Shown piece after piece: positions 1-9,386 of a stretch of 64,000 bases of DNA. The stretch spans positions 177,399 to 241,398 of the forward strand of contig NZ_JAXCLA010000012.1 of NCBI RefSeq assembly GCF_034043675.1, read 5' to 3'. The first letter of the stretch is position 1, and each line of letters opens with the position of its first letter. A program made the translations under genes and the position numbers. This stretch comes from KK5 sp034043675 (GTDB lineage: Bacteria > Pseudomonadota > Gammaproteobacteria > Burkholderiales > Burkholderiaceae_C). The notes beneath the pieces were generated by a model. The model had not been told where the DNA came from, made no database searches, and saw only the letters and a list, made by a program, of their open reading frames with translations.

Positions 1-710
1 GCTTCGGCATCGACGCGAGCAGCCTGTTCGCCGTCATCACCACTGCGGCCTCGTGCGGCGCGGTGAACGCGATGCACGACTCGCTCACGCCGATCGGCGG
101 CATGGTGCCGCTGGTGATGATGCAGCTCGGCGAAGTGGTGTTCGGCGGCGTCGGCACGGGCCTGTACGGCATGCTGGTGTTCGCGATCCTGGCCGTCTTC
201 ATCGCCGGCCTGATGATCGGCCGCACGCCCGAGTACCTGGGCAAGAAGATCGAGTCCTACGAGATGAAGATGACGTCCATCGCCATCCTCGTCACGCCGC
301 TGGTGGTGCTGGTCGGCACGGCCATCGCGGTGCTCGCCGCGGACGGCAAGGCCGGCATCGCCAACCCCGGCGCGCACGGCTTCTCCGAGATCCTCTACGC
401 GCTGACCTCCGCCGGCAACAACAACGGCAGCGCCTTCGCCGGCCTGTCCGCCAACACGCCGTTCTACAACACGCTGCTGGCCTTCGTGATGTGGCTGGGC
501 CGCTTCGGCGTGATCGTGCCGGTGCTGGCGATGGCCGGCTCGCTGGGCCGCAAGAAGCGCACGGTGCAGGGCGCGGGAACGATGCCCACGCACGGCCCGC
601 TGTTCATCGTGCTGCTGATCGGCACCGTGCTGCTGGTCGGCCTCCTGAACTACGTCCCCGCCCTGGCCCTCGGGCCCATGGTCGAACACCTGATGCTGTG
701 GGGAGCTTGA
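1..710 (+). CDS. kdpA: Potassium-transporting ATPase subunit KdpA (3' part)
   Basis: This is the potassium-binding, channel-like membrane subunit of the KdpFABC pump. The window opens inside the gene: the frame is open from base 3, and about 235 C-terminal residues are present. A selectivity-filter type segment, TSAGNNNGSAFAGL, is visible near base 410, flanked by hydrophobic helices, including the conserved ending in which a helix is followed by a short tail. kdpB starts 2 nt after the stop, so the two are translated from one message. The identity is secure from the family motif and the kdpB/kdpC context. The promoter and any kdpF lie outside the window. Confidence 0.97.
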   Translation, partial: FGIDASSLFAVITTAASCGAVNAMHDSLTPIGGMVPLVMMQLGEVVFGGVGTGLYGMLVFAILAVFIAGLMIGRTPEYLGKKIESYEMKMTSIAILVTPLVVLVGTAIAVLAADGKAGIANPGAHGFSEILYALTSAGNNNGSAFAGLSANTPFYNTLLAFVMWLGRFGVIVPVLAMAGSLGRKKRTVQGAGTMPTHGPLFIVLLIGTVLLVGLLNYVPALALGPMVEHLMLWGA

Positions 711-712
711 AC

Positions 713-2797
713 ATGACAACCGCTCAAACAAAGAAACTTTCCTTTCTTGATCCCGCGCTGGTGACACCGGCCATCAAGTCCTCGTTCGAAAAGCTGGACC
801 CGCGGGTGCAGTGGCGCAATCCGGTGATGTTCGTCGTCTACGTCGGCAGCATCCTCACCAGCGGCCTCTGGGCCGCAAGCCTGGCGCACCCGGAACTGGC
901 CGGCACCGAGGGCTCGATGTTCATGCTGGGCATCTCGCTGTGGCTGTGGTTCACCGTGCTCTTCGCCAACTTCGCCGAGGCGCTGGCCGAGGGCCGCAGC
1001 AAGGCGCAGGCCGCTTCGCTGCGCGGGCTCAAGGCCAAGACCTGGGCCAAGAAGCTCGAACAGCCGAAGCACGATGCCAAGTGGCATCCGATCCAGTCCG
1101 ACGAACTGCGCAAGGGCGCCGTCGTGCTGGTCGAGACCGGCGACGTGATTCCGCTGGACGGCGAGGTCATCGCAGGCGTGGCCTCGGTGGACGAGAGCGC
1201 CATCACCGGCGAATCGGCGCCGGTGATCCGCGAGTCCGGCGGCGACTTCTCCTCGGTCACCGGCGGCACCAAGGTGCTGTCGGACTGGTTGGTGGTGCGT
1301 GTCGGCGTGAACCCGGGCGAATCCTTCCTGGACCGCATGATCGCCATGGTCGAGGGCGCCAAGCGCCAGAAGACGCCCAACGAGATCGCGCTGACGATCC
1401 TGCTGGTGGCGCTGACCCTGGTGTTCCTGGTCGTCACCGCGACGCTGCTGCCGTACTCGATCTTCAGTGTCGAGGCGGCAGGTTCGGGAACTGTCGTCTC
1501 CATCACCGCGCTGATCTCGCTGCTGGTGTGCCTGATCCCGACGACGATCGGCGGCCTGCTGTCCGCCATCGGCGTGGCCGGCATGAGCCGCATGATGCAG
1601 GCCAACGTGATCGCCACCTCGGGCCGCGCGGTGGAAGCCGCTGGCGACGTGGACGTGCTGATGCTGGACAAGACCGGCACCATCACCCTGGGCAACCGCC
1701 AGGCCAGCGCCTTCGTGCCGGCGCCGGGTGTCGGCGAGCAGCAGCTGGCCGATGCTGCGCAGCTTGCCTCGCTGGCCGACGAGACGCCCGAGGGCCGCAG
1801 CATCGTCGTGCTGGCCAAGCAGAAGTTCGGCCTGCGCGAGCGCGAGCTGGGCGATGCCCATGCCGTGCCCTTCACCGCGCAGACCCGCATGAGCGGCGTC
1901 GACCTGAACGGTGGCACGCGCCAGCTGCGCAAGGGCGCCGGCGAGGCGATCCGCCGCCACGTGGAATCGCTGGGCGGCAAGTTCCCGGGCGAGGTGACGC
2001 AGGCGGTGGAAGCGATCGCGCGCCGCGGCAGCACGCCGCTGGTCGTGGCCGACGGTGCCCGCGTGCTCGGCGCCGTCGAGCTGAAGGACATCGTCAAGGG
2101 CGGCATCAAGGAGCGCTTCGCCGAGCTGCGCCGCATGGGCATCAAGACGGTGATGATCACCGGCGACAACAAGCTCACCGCGGCGGCCATCGCGGCCGAG
2201 GCCGGCGTCGACGACTTCCTCGCCGAAGCCACGCCCGAGGCCAAGCTGCAGCTGATCCGCGACTACCAGGGCGAGGGGCGCCTGGTGGCGATGACCGGCG
2301 ACGGCACCAACGACGCCCCGGCGCTGGCCCAGGCCGACGTCGCGGTGGCGATGAACACCGGCACGCAGGCCGCCAAGGAGGCCGGCAACATGGTCGACCT
2401 GGACAGCAACCCGACCAAGCTGCTGGAGATCGTCGAGACCGGCAAGCAACTGCTGATGACGCGCGGCTCGCTGACGACCTTCTCGATCGCCAACGACGTG
2501 GCCAAGTACTTCGCCATCATTCCGGCGATGTTCGTGGGCGTCTATCCGCAGCTCGCCGCGCTGAACGTGATGGCGCTGCACAGCCCCAGCTCGGCCATCC
2601 TGTCCGCGGTGATCTTCAACGCGCTGATCATCGTCGCGCTGATCCCGCTGGCCCTGAAGGGTGTCCAGTACCGCGCCATCGGTGCCGCCGCGCTGCTGCG
2701 CCGCAATCTCTTCATCTACGGCCTGGGCGGCATCGTCGTCCCGTTCATCGGCATCAAGGCGATCGACCTGATCCTCGTCGCCGGTCATCTCATCTAA
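713..2797 (+). CDS. kdpB: Potassium-transporting P-type ATPase subunit KdpB
   Basis: Catalytic subunit of the Kdp pump, an inner-membrane P-type ATPase that powers K+ uptake. The 694-residue product fits the family length. It carries the TGES actuator motif (about residue 170-180), the phosphorylation motif DKTGTIT with Asp near residue 319, and the hinge motif TGDGTNDAPAL (about residue 530), plus membrane helices before, between and after these. The frame is open far upstream (from base 53) inside kdpA, but that stretch is kdpA read in the wrong frame. The ATG at 713, just after the kdpA stop, begins the normal KdpB N-terminus. Confidence 0.98.
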   Translation: MTTAQTKKLSFLDPALVTPAIKSSFEKLDPRVQWRNPVMFVVYVGSILTSGLWAASLAHPELAGTEGSMFMLGISLWLWFTVLFANFAEALAEGRSKAQAASLRGLKAKTWAKKLEQPKHDAKWHPIQSDELRKGAVVLVETGDVIPLDGEVIAGVASVDESAITGESAPVIRESGGDFSSVTGGTKVLSDWLVVRVGVNPGESFLDRMIAMVEGAKRQKTPNEIALTILLVALTLVFLVVTATLLPYSIFSVEAAGSGTVVSITALISLLVCLIPTTIGGLLSAIGVAGMSRMMQANVIATSGRAVEAAGDVDVLMLDKTGTITLGNRQASAFVPAPGVGEQQLADAAQLASLADETPEGRSIVVLAKQKFGLRERELGDAHAVPFTAQTRMSGVDLNGGTRQLRKGAGEAIRRHVESLGGKFPGEVTQAVEAIARRGSTPLVVADGARVLGAVELKDIVKGGIKERFAELRRMGIKTVMITGDNKLTAAAIAAEAGVDDFLAEATPEAKLQLIRDYQGEGRLVAMTGDGTNDAPALAQADVAVAMNTGTQAAKEAGNMVDLDSNPTKLLEIVETGKQLLMTRGSLTTFSIANDVAKYFAIIPAMFVGVYPQLAALNVMALHSPSSAILSAVIFNALIIVALIPLALKGVQYRAIGAAALLRRNLFIYGLGGIVVPFIGIKAIDLILVAGHLI

Positions 2798-2810
2798 GGA
2801 GGGCCTTTTC

Positions 2811-3383
2811 ATGAACACCATGCTCCGCCCCGCTGTGACCCTGTTCGTCGTGCTCAGTGCCCTTACCGGCCTGCTGTATCCCTTGGCCGTCACCGGCGTC
2901 AGCAAGGCCGCCTTCCCCAGGCAGTCCGCCGGCAGCCTGGTCGAGCGCGACGGCAAGCTCATCGGCTCCGAACTGATCGGCCAGAACTTCACGTCGCCGA
3001 AGTACTTCTGGGGCCGCCCGTCGGCCACCGGCCCGATGTCCAACAACGCCGGCGGCTCCAGCGGCTCCAACCAGGGCCCGCTGAACGCCGCGCTGACCGA
3101 TGCGGTCAAGGGCCGCGTCGACGCGCTGCGCGCCGCCGACCCCGGCAACACGCAGCCGGTGCCGGCCGACCTCGTCACCGCCTCGGCCAGCGGCCTCGAT
3201 CCGCACATCACGCCCGCGGCGGCCCTCTACCAGGCCAATCGCATCGCCCGCGAGCGCGGCCTGCCGCTGGACGCCGTCAAGGGCCTGATCGAGGCCAACA
3301 CCGAGGGCCGCGACTGGGGCCTGCTCGGCGAGCCGCGCGTCAACGTGCTGAAGCTCAACCTGGCGCTCGACGCCCATCACTGA
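2811..3383 (+). CDS. kdpC: Potassium-transporting ATPase subunit KdpC
   Basis: Accessory subunit of the Kdp complex, thought to increase the affinity of KdpB for ATP. The 190-residue protein has a single N-terminal membrane helix (about residues 7-25) followed by a soluble domain with the family stretches YFWGRPSATGPMSNNAGGSS and DPHITPAAALYQANRIARER. An AGGAGGG-like ribosome site precedes the ATG, 13 nt after kdpB. The order kdpA-kdpB-kdpC is standard. The next gene is not kdpD but a porin gene. Confidence 0.97.
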   Translation: MNTMLRPAVTLFVVLSALTGLLYPLAVTGVSKAAFPRQSAGSLVERDGKLIGSELIGQNFTSPKYFWGRPSATGPMSNNAGGSSGSNQGPLNAALTDAVKGRVDALRAADPGNTQPVPADLVTASASGLDPHITPAAALYQANRIARERGLPLDAVKGLIEANTEGRDWGLLGEPRVNVLKLNLALDAHH

Positions 3384-3411
3384 TCTCCTGATTTCTCCAT
3401 CGCTACTGACC

Positions 3412-4209
3412 ATGAAATTCCCTCTCCTGATCGTTCTTGCTTCCCTCGCTGCCTTCGCCTATGCCGACGAGGCGCCCAACAGCCTCACCGGCAACCTGAG
3501 CCTCAACAGCGACTACCGTTTCCGTGGCATCAGCCAGACCTGGAAGCAGCCCGCCGTGCAGGGCGGCCTGGACTACGCGCACAGCAGCGGCCTCTACGCC
3601 GGCACCTGGATGTCCAACGTCTCGGGCAACAGCTACAACAACGGCGCCGGCCTCGAATGGGACCTGTACGGCGGCTGGAAGTTCAGCCCCATGCAAGACC
3701 TGACCCTTGACTTCGGCGCGCTGGCCTACGTCTACCCGGGCGCGAAGCTGAACAGCGCGCCGGGCGTCGCCACCGACCAGAAGTACGACAACGTGGACGT
3801 CTACGCCGGCCTGGGCTACGGCGCCTTCAGCGCCAAGCTGTCGATCGCCGCCACCGACTACTTCGGCCTGGACAGCACGACGGCCGGCTACGCCTACTTC
3901 AGCGCGCTGCCGGCGCGCGGCGGCTCCAAGGGCAGTGCCTACCTGGACCTGAACTACACCTTCGACCTGGGTGACGGTATGACGCTGGGCACCCACCTGG
4001 GCCGCCTGGAAGTGAAGCACTACGGCGAGCTCTCGTACACCGACTACAAGCTCTCGCTGGCCAAGGACTTCAAGATCCTGACGCTCACCGCCGCCGTGGT
4101 CGGCACCGACGCCAAGCGCGACTACTACCAGGCCGCTAACTCGGCCGGCCAGTCGGCCAAGCGCATCGGCACGACCGGCCTCGTGCTGAGCGTCGGCAAG
4201 ACCTTCTAA
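3412..4209 (+). CDS. TorF-family putative porin
   Basis: A 265-residue outer-membrane beta-barrel candidate. It has a signal peptide (about residues 1-18, ending near AYA-DE), then alternating strands rich in Tyr and Gly. The N-terminal block LNSDYRFRGISQTWKQPAVQGG and the C-terminal phenylalanine are typical of the TorF / Gcw_chp family (TIGR02001). The gene sits 28 nt after kdpC and 22 nt before kdpD, so it is probably co-transcribed with the kdp genes. A role in letting K+ or osmolytes across the outer membrane is an inference from position only; the family has no firm substrate. Confidence 0.85.
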   Translation: MKFPLLIVLASLAAFAYADEAPNSLTGNLSLNSDYRFRGISQTWKQPAVQGGLDYAHSSGLYAGTWMSNVSGNSYNNGAGLEWDLYGGWKFSPMQDLTLDFGALAYVYPGAKLNSAPGVATDQKYDNVDVYAGLGYGAFSAKLSIAATDYFGLDSTTAGYAYFSALPARGGSKGSAYLDLNYTFDLGDGMTLGTHLGRLEVKHYGELSYTDYKLSLAKDFKILTLTAAVVGTDAKRDYYQAANSAGQSAKRIGTTGLVLSVGKTF

Positions 4210-4231
4210 GACAGGCCGGACAATCCCGGCG

Positions 4232-6943
4232 ATGGACGACCAACGCCCCGACCCCGACGCGCTGCTGGAGCAGATGCGCGAAGCCGAGATCAAGGCTTCG
4301 CGCGGGCGGCTGCGCATCTACTTCGGCTCCTCCGCCGGCGTGGGCAAGACCTACGCGATGCTGCAGGCCGCGCGCAAGCTGGTGGCGGAAGGGGTGGACC
4401 TGCTGGTCGGCGTCGTCGAGACCCACGGCCGCAGCGAGACGCAGGCCCAGACCGAGGGCCTGCCGCTGCTGCCACGCCGCGAGGTCGAGTACCGCGGGTG
4501 CAGCCTGCCGGAGTTCGACCTCGACGGCGTGCTTGAACGCAAGCCGGCGCTGGTGCTGGTGGACGAGCTGGCGCACTCCAACGTGGCCGGCTCGCGCCAC
4601 CCGAAGCGCTGGCAGGACGTGGACGAGCTGCTGGCCAACGGCATCGACGTCTACACCACGCTGAACGTCCAGCACCTGGAGAGCCTCAACGACGTTGTCG
4701 GCGGCATCACCGGCGTGCGTGTGCAGGAGACCCTGCCCGATACCTTCTTCGACGCGGCCGACGAGGTCGTGATCGTCGACACCCCGGCCGACGAGCTGCT
4801 GGCGCGCCTGGCCGCAGGCAAGGTCTACGCCGGACCGCAGGCCGAGCGGGCGGCACGCAACTTCTTCCGCAAGGGCAACCTGATGGCCCTGCGCGAGCTG
4901 GCGCTGCGGCGCACGGCCGACCGGGTCGAGGACGACGTGCAGGCCTGGCGCTCGAACAAGGCGATCAGCCAGGTCTGGAAGACCGAGGCCGCGATCCTCT
5001 GCGCGATCGGGCCGACGCCGCGCTCCGAGCATGTGGTGCGCAGCGCCGCGCGCCTGGCGCAGCAGCTCAACGTCAGCTGGCATGCGGTCTACGTGGAGAC
5101 GCCGCGGCTGCGTGCGATGCCCGATGCCCGGCGCGAGCGCGTGCTGCGTGTCGTGCGCCTGGCCCATGACCTGGGTGCCGCCACGGCGGTGCTGCAGGAG
5201 CGGGGCGTGGCGGCCGCGCTGATCCGCTACGCGCGCGACAACAACCTCTCGCAGCTGATGCTCGGCCGCGCGCCCGCGCGGGCCGGCTGGCGGCGCTGGC
5301 TGGCGGGGCCCGCGCTGCATGAGTACCTGTCCAACAATGCTGCCGACGTGGACCTGATCGAGGTCGGTGAATCGCGCACGGGCCGGCCAGAACCCGAACC
5401 CGAGCAGGACGGCGCCGCCTGGGAGCGCTGGACCGCGCAGTGGAAGCGCTACGCCGGCACCGTCGCCGTCTGCATCGCCACGACCGCGCTGAGCTGGCCG
5501 TTGCATGCCTGGTTCGACCTCAGCAACATCGTCATGCTGTTCCTGCTGGCGGTGGTGGGCGTGGCGATGCGCTGGGGGCGCGGGCCCGCGGTGCTGGCCA
5601 GCTTCGTCAGCGTGGCCCTGTTCGACTTCTTCTTCGTCGCGCCGCAGATGAGCTTCGCGGTGTCCGACGTGCAGTACCTGCTGACCTTCGCGGTGATGCT
5701 GGCCGTGGGCCTCGTCACCGGCCAACTGACCGCGCACCTGCGCTACCAGGCCACCATTTCCGCCGAGCGCGAGGCCCGTTCGCGCGCGCTGTTCGAGCTG
5801 ACGCGCGAACTCTCCGGCGCGCTGCAGACCGAGCAGGTGGTGGAGAGCGCCCAGGCCAGCCTCTCGCGCGAGCTGCACGGGCCCGCACTGGTGCTGGCGC
5901 TGGACCGGGAGGACAAGCTCGCCTTGCCGCCGGCCTTGTCGCTGCCGGACCCGCCCGACCTCGGCACCGCGCGCTGGGCGCTGGACCACGGCCAGGCGGC
6001 GGGCCTGGCCACCGACACCTTGCCGGGCAGCCACTGGTTCTACCTGCCGCTGCAGGCGCCGATGCGCGCCCGTGGCGTGCTGGCGCTGCGCCCGCGCGAT
6101 CTCGCCAGCGTGATGCAGCCGGAGCGCCGCGCGCAGCTCGACACCTACGCCAGCATCATCGGCCAGGCGCTGGAGCGGGTGCACTACGTGGAGGTGGCGC
6201 AGGACGCACTGATCCACATCGAGTCCGAGCGCCTGCGCAACTCGCTGCTGTCCGCGCTCTCGCACGACCTGCGCACGCCGCTGGCCGTGGTCTACGGCCT
6301 GGCCGACACCTTGGCCACGCTGCCCGCGCTGCCCACGGCCGGCCGCGAGCTGGCGCAGTCGCTGCAGCAGGAGTCGCGGCGCATCAACGCGATGGTCAGC
6401 AACCTGCTGGACATGGCGCGCCTGCAGAGCGGCGCTGTGCGCCTGCACCTGGAGTGGCAGCCGATCGAGGAAGTAATCGGCAGCGCGCTGCAGGCCATGC
6501 AGCTGCCGCTGGCCAGGCATCAGGTGGTGACCGAGCTGCCGCCGGGCCTGCCGCTGATCAACATCGATGCGGTGCTGCTGGAGCGGGTGCTGTGCAACCT
6601 GCTGGAGAACGCCGTCAAGTACACGCCTGCCGGCAGCCGCATCGCGATCGGCGCAGCGGTCCACGGCGAGGAACTGTGGCTGCGCGTCGCCGACAATGGC
6701 CCGGGCCTGCCGGCCGGCCGCGAGGAGGCGCTGTTCGAGAAGTTCGCGCGCGCCCGCAGCGAGTCCACCACGCCCGGCGTGGGCCTGGGCCTGGCGATCT
6801 GCCGGGCCATCATGCAGGCCCACCAGGGCCGCATCTGGGCCGAGGCCGCGGCCGGTGGTGGTGCGGTGTTCATCCTCGCGCTGCCGCTGGGGCATCCGCC
6901 GAGCATTGCCGAGATCGACGTCGAAGAAGCATCGTCATCATGA
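4232..6943 (+). CDS. kdpD: Osmosensitive K+ channel sensor histidine kinase KdpD
   Basis: Membrane sensor kinase that responds to low K+ or osmotic upshift and phosphorylates KdpE. The 903 residues show the normal layout: an N-terminal KdpD domain with the Walker A loop GSSAGVGKT (residues 32-40), a universal-stress-like domain (about 255-380), four closely spaced membrane helices (DUF4118, about 410-510), a GAF-like region, and a kinase core with H-box LSHDLRTPL (His near 678), an N box (NLLENAVKYTP) and G boxes (DNGPGLP, GVGLGLAI). It overlaps kdpE by 4 nt. Confidence 0.97.
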   Translation: MDDQRPDPDALLEQMREAEIKASRGRLRIYFGSSAGVGKTYAMLQAARKLVAEGVDLLVGVVETHGRSETQAQTEGLPLLPRREVEYRGCSLPEFDLDGVLERKPALVLVDELAHSNVAGSRHPKRWQDVDELLANGIDVYTTLNVQHLESLNDVVGGITGVRVQETLPDTFFDAADEVVIVDTPADELLARLAAGKVYAGPQAERAARNFFRKGNLMALRELALRRTADRVEDDVQAWRSNKAISQVWKTEAAILCAIGPTPRSEHVVRSAARLAQQLNVSWHAVYVETPRLRAMPDARRERVLRVVRLAHDLGAATAVLQERGVAAALIRYARDNNLSQLMLGRAPARAGWRRWLAGPALHEYLSNNAADVDLIEVGESRTGRPEPEPEQDGAAWERWTAQWKRYAGTVAVCIATTALSWPLHAWFDLSNIVMLFLLAVVGVAMRWGRGPAVLASFVSVALFDFFFVAPQMSFAVSDVQYLLTFAVMLAVGLVTGQLTAHLRYQATISAEREARSRALFELTRELSGALQTEQVVESAQASLSRELHGPALVLALDREDKLALPPALSLPDPPDLGTARWALDHGQAAGLATDTLPGSHWFYLPLQAPMRARGVLALRPRDLASVMQPERRAQLDTYASIIGQALERVHYVEVAQDALIHIESERLRNSLLSALSHDLRTPLAVVYGLADTLATLPALPTAGRELAQSLQQESRRINAMVSNLLDMARLQSGAVRLHLEWQPIEEVIGSALQAMQLPLARHQVVTELPPGLPLINIDAVLLERVLCNLLENAVKYTPAGSRIAIGAAVHGEELWLRVADNGPGLPAGREEALFEKFARARSESTTPGVGLGLAICRAIMQAHQGRIWAEAAAGGGAVFILALPLGHPPSIAEIDVEEASSS

Positions 6944-7632
6944 GCCAACCCCATCCCATCGCGCTGATCGTCGAAGACGAACCCAGCATCCGCCGCTTCG
7001 TCCGCATGGCGCTGGAGGCCGAGGACTGGCAGGTCAACGAGTGCGACACCGTGCGCCAGGGCCTGCTCGATGCCGGCACGCGCCGGCCCGACCTGATCAT
7101 CCTCGACCTGGGCCTGCCCGATGGCGATGGCGTCGACTACCTGCGCGACCTGCGCGCCTGGTCGGGCGTGCCGGTGATCGTGCTCTCCGCGCGCAGCGAC
7201 GAGGCAGACAAGATCGCCGCGCTGGACGCCGGTGCCGACGACTACCTGACCAAGCCCTTCAGCGTCGGCGAGCTGATGGCGCGCGTGCGTGTGGCGCAGC
7301 GGCGCAGCCAGAATGCGACGCCTGCGGCCACCACGCAGTTCCGCTTCGGCGACGTGGAGCTGGACCTTTCCGCCCGCCGCGTGCTGCGCGCCGGCGAGCC
7401 CGTGCACCTGACGCCCACCGAGTACCGGCTGCTGACGCACCTGGTGGCCAACGCGGGCAAGGTGCTGACGCATCGGCAACTGCTGAAGGCCGTCTGGGGC
7501 CCGTCGCACGTTGACGACAACCACTACCTGCGCGTCTACATGGGCAATCTGCGGCAGAAGCTGGAAGGGAGCCCGGCGCAGCCGAAGCACCTGCTGACGG
7601 AGACGGCGGTGGGCTACCGCCTGATGCCTTAG
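6940..7632 (+). CDS. kdpE: KDP operon response regulator KdpE
   Basis: OmpR-type response regulator that activates kdp transcription. It has 230 residues: a receiver domain with acidic pocket (Glu12, Asp13), phospho-acceptor Asp56 in LIILDLGLPDGDG and Lys near 105 in DYLTKPF, then a winged-helix DNA-binding domain ending in TETAVGYRLMP. The ATG at 6940 overlaps the kdpD stop (ATGA). The open frame extends far upstream inside kdpD, but that is shadow sequence. Only 10 nt separate it from the LysR gene downstream. Confidence 0.97.
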   Translation: MSQPHPIALIVEDEPSIRRFVRMALEAEDWQVNECDTVRQGLLDAGTRRPDLIILDLGLPDGDGVDYLRDLRAWSGVPVIVLSARSDEADKIAALDAGADDYLTKPFSVGELMARVRVAQRRSQNATPAATTQFRFGDVELDLSARRVLRAGEPVHLTPTEYRLLTHLVANAGKVLTHRQLLKAVWGPSHVDDNHYLRVYMGNLRQKLEGSPAQPKHLLTETAVGYRLMP

Positions 7633-7642
7633 CCTTGCAAGG

Positions 7643-8545
7643 ATGAACGACAAGCTACTGGCCCTGCGACTGTTCGTGCGCGTCGCCCGACTCGGCAGCT
7701 TCTCCGCCGCGGCGCGGGAGCTGGATCTTTCGCAGCCTTCGGTATCGAGGATCATCGCGGCGCTGGAGCAGGACGTCGGCGCGGCGCTGGTGACCCGCAC
7801 GACGCGGGCCGTCACCCTGACCGATGCGGGCGAGGACTACCTGACGCGGGTCGAGGCGATCCTCGCCTCGCTGGACGAGGCCGATCACGTGGCGCGGGGT
7901 TCGCTGGAACTGCGAGGTGCCTTGCGCGTCGCCCTGTCCGGGAGCTTCGGCGTTCGCGAAATCATTCCCTTGATGCCGGGCTTCCAGGCGCGCCACCCCG
8001 CACTGCGCATCAGCCTGCTGATGAACGACCAGCGCCAGGATACCTTGAAGGAGGGCGTCGACGTCGCGCTGCGCCTCGGCGAGCTGGCCGATTCGAGCGC
8101 CACCGCGCGCCTCATCGCCCGCACGTATCGGCTGATCGCGGCCTCGCCCACCTACCTGAAGGCGAACGGCACGCCCACCGCGCCGGCCGACCTGGCCGCG
8201 CATATGGCCATCGTCGGCCCGGCGGGCACGAGTGCCGCCGGATGGTCGTTCCAGAAGGACGGCAAGAGCCTGTCGATCCGCGTGGACAGCCGACTGGCCG
8301 TGTCGGTCAACGACGGCGCCGTCGCCGCCGCCGTGGCCGGCATGGGCATCGTGACGACGACGCTGTGGGGATGCAGCGCCGAGCTGGCCGGCGGGCAGCT
8401 CATCCAGCTGCTGCCCGACTGGACGATGGGCGAGGTCGAGGTCCACGGCCTGTTCACGCCCGGCCGGCCGCCGAAGCCGGCGGCACGGGCCTTCGTCGAA
8501 TACCTGATCGCGGAGTTCAGGCGCGCTGGCCGCCCGAAGCGGTGA
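7643..8545 (+). CDS. LysR-family transcriptional regulator
   Basis: A 300-residue one-component regulator. It has the N-terminal LysR winged helix (about residues 1-60; ARLGSFSAAARELDLSQPSVSRIIAALEQDVGAALVTRT) and a periplasmic-binding-like effector domain (about 90-295). This resembles the LysR subgroup that often controls oxidoreductases, but the effector is unknown. It starts 10 nt after kdpE, so it may be read through from the kdp transcript. Its 3' end overlaps the convergent dehydrogenase gene by 29 nt, an arrangement that could give antisense interference between the two. Confidence 0.9.
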   Translation: MNDKLLALRLFVRVARLGSFSAAARELDLSQPSVSRIIAALEQDVGAALVTRTTRAVTLTDAGEDYLTRVEAILASLDEADHVARGSLELRGALRVALSGSFGVREIIPLMPGFQARHPALRISLLMNDQRQDTLKEGVDVALRLGELADSSATARLIARTYRLIAASPTYLKANGTPTAPADLAAHMAIVGPAGTSAAGWSFQKDGKSLSIRVDSRLAVSVNDGAVAAAVAGMGIVTTTLWGCSAELAGGQLIQLLPDWTMGEVEVHGLFTPGRPPKPAARAFVEYLIAEFRRAGRPKR

Positions 8546-9272
8546 TCCGCTCGCCGGTCACCCAGGCCGAATCGTCGGAAGCGAGGAACAGCGCCACGCG
8601 GGCGATGTCCTCCGGCTGGCCCGGCCGGCCGAAGGGGATCGATGCGACGACGGACTTCACCGCCTCCTCCGGCCAGCCCAGCGCCGCGATGCCTTCGGTG
8701 ATGGTCGCGCCCGGGGCGATGCTGTTGACGCGGATCTTCTTCGGCGCGAGCTCGACCGAGGTCACGCGGGTGATCGAGTCGACGGCGCTCTTGGTCGCCG
8801 CATAGACCACCGAGTTGGGCATGAAGCCGACACTGGCGATCGAGCTGATGTTGATGATGCTGCCGCCGTCCGGGCCGAAGTGCTTCGCGGCCTCCTGCGT
8901 CGCGGTGATCACGCCCAGCACATTGGTGCTGAACTCGCGGTGGAACTCCTGCTCGGTCGCGTCCTGCAGCGGGGCGAAGGCGTAGACGCCCGCGTTGTTC
9001 ACCAGGATGTCGATGGCGCCGAAGGCGCGCTTCGATTCCTCGAACAGGCGCCGGATGTCGGCGGTCTTCGAGAAGTCGGCCTGGATGGCGACGGCCTTGC
9101 CGCCGGCGCCCTTGATCTCCGCGACCAGCGCGTGCGCCGCGGCTTCGCTGCTCGCGTAGTTCACGACGACCGAGGCGCCGGATTTGGCGAACAGTTTGGC
9201 GATGCCTGCGCCGATGCCCTTGGAAGCGCCGGTGACGATGGCGACCTTGCCGCTAAGTGTGCTGCTGCTCAT
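8517..9272 (-). CDS. SDR-family oxidoreductase (short-chain dehydrogenase)
   Basis: A 251-residue NAD(P)-dependent classical short-chain dehydrogenase. Visible motifs are the cofactor loop TGASKGIG (residues 14-21), NNAG (about 91-94), the catalytic Ser in INISSIAS, and Tyr/Lys in VYAATKSA, then the usual APGAT turn. It most resembles 3-oxoacyl-ACP reductase/glucose-dehydrogenase-like SDRs; the substrate is not predictable. The start MSSSTLSGK at 9272 is chosen because an AGGA site lies about 8 nt upstream; the frame is also open 10 codons further. It is a likely target of the overlapping LysR gene. Confidence 0.92.
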   Translation of the reverse strand: MSSSTLSGKVAIVTGASKGIGAGIAKLFAKSGASVVVNYASSEAAAHALVAEIKGAGGKAVAIQADFSKTADIRRLFEESKRAFGAIDILVNNAGVYAFAPLQDATEQEFHREFSTNVLGVITATQEAAKHFGPDGGSIINISSIASVGFMPNSVVYAATKSAVDSITRVTSVELAPKKIRVNSIAPGATITEGIAALGWPEEAVKSVVASIPFGRPGQPEDIARVALFLASDDSAWVTGERITASGGQRA

Positions 9273-9386
9273 GATTTTCAGTCCTGTAGATGACGGCGCC
9301 ACATCGGCGTCAGGACGAACTTTCGTTTTTCGCCGGACGGATGAGTAGGAGCGCGGACAACTAAGACTTATTCGTCACGTGCATCG

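Noticed and set aside
53..712. Upstream extension of kdpB
   Set aside because: It overlaps kdpA in another frame; the KdpB N-terminus begins at 713 directly after the kdpA stop.
650..3211. Very long open frame on the minus strand across kdpB and kdpC
   Set aside because: It mirrors the plus-strand kdp genes, has low-complexity Arg/Ala/Gln/His-rich composition typical of GC-rich antisense frames, and matches no family.
4136..6895. 919-codon minus-strand frame opposite kdpD
   Set aside because: Antisense shadow of kdpD, rich in Gln/Arg/His with no domain; kdpD on the other strand is unmistakable.
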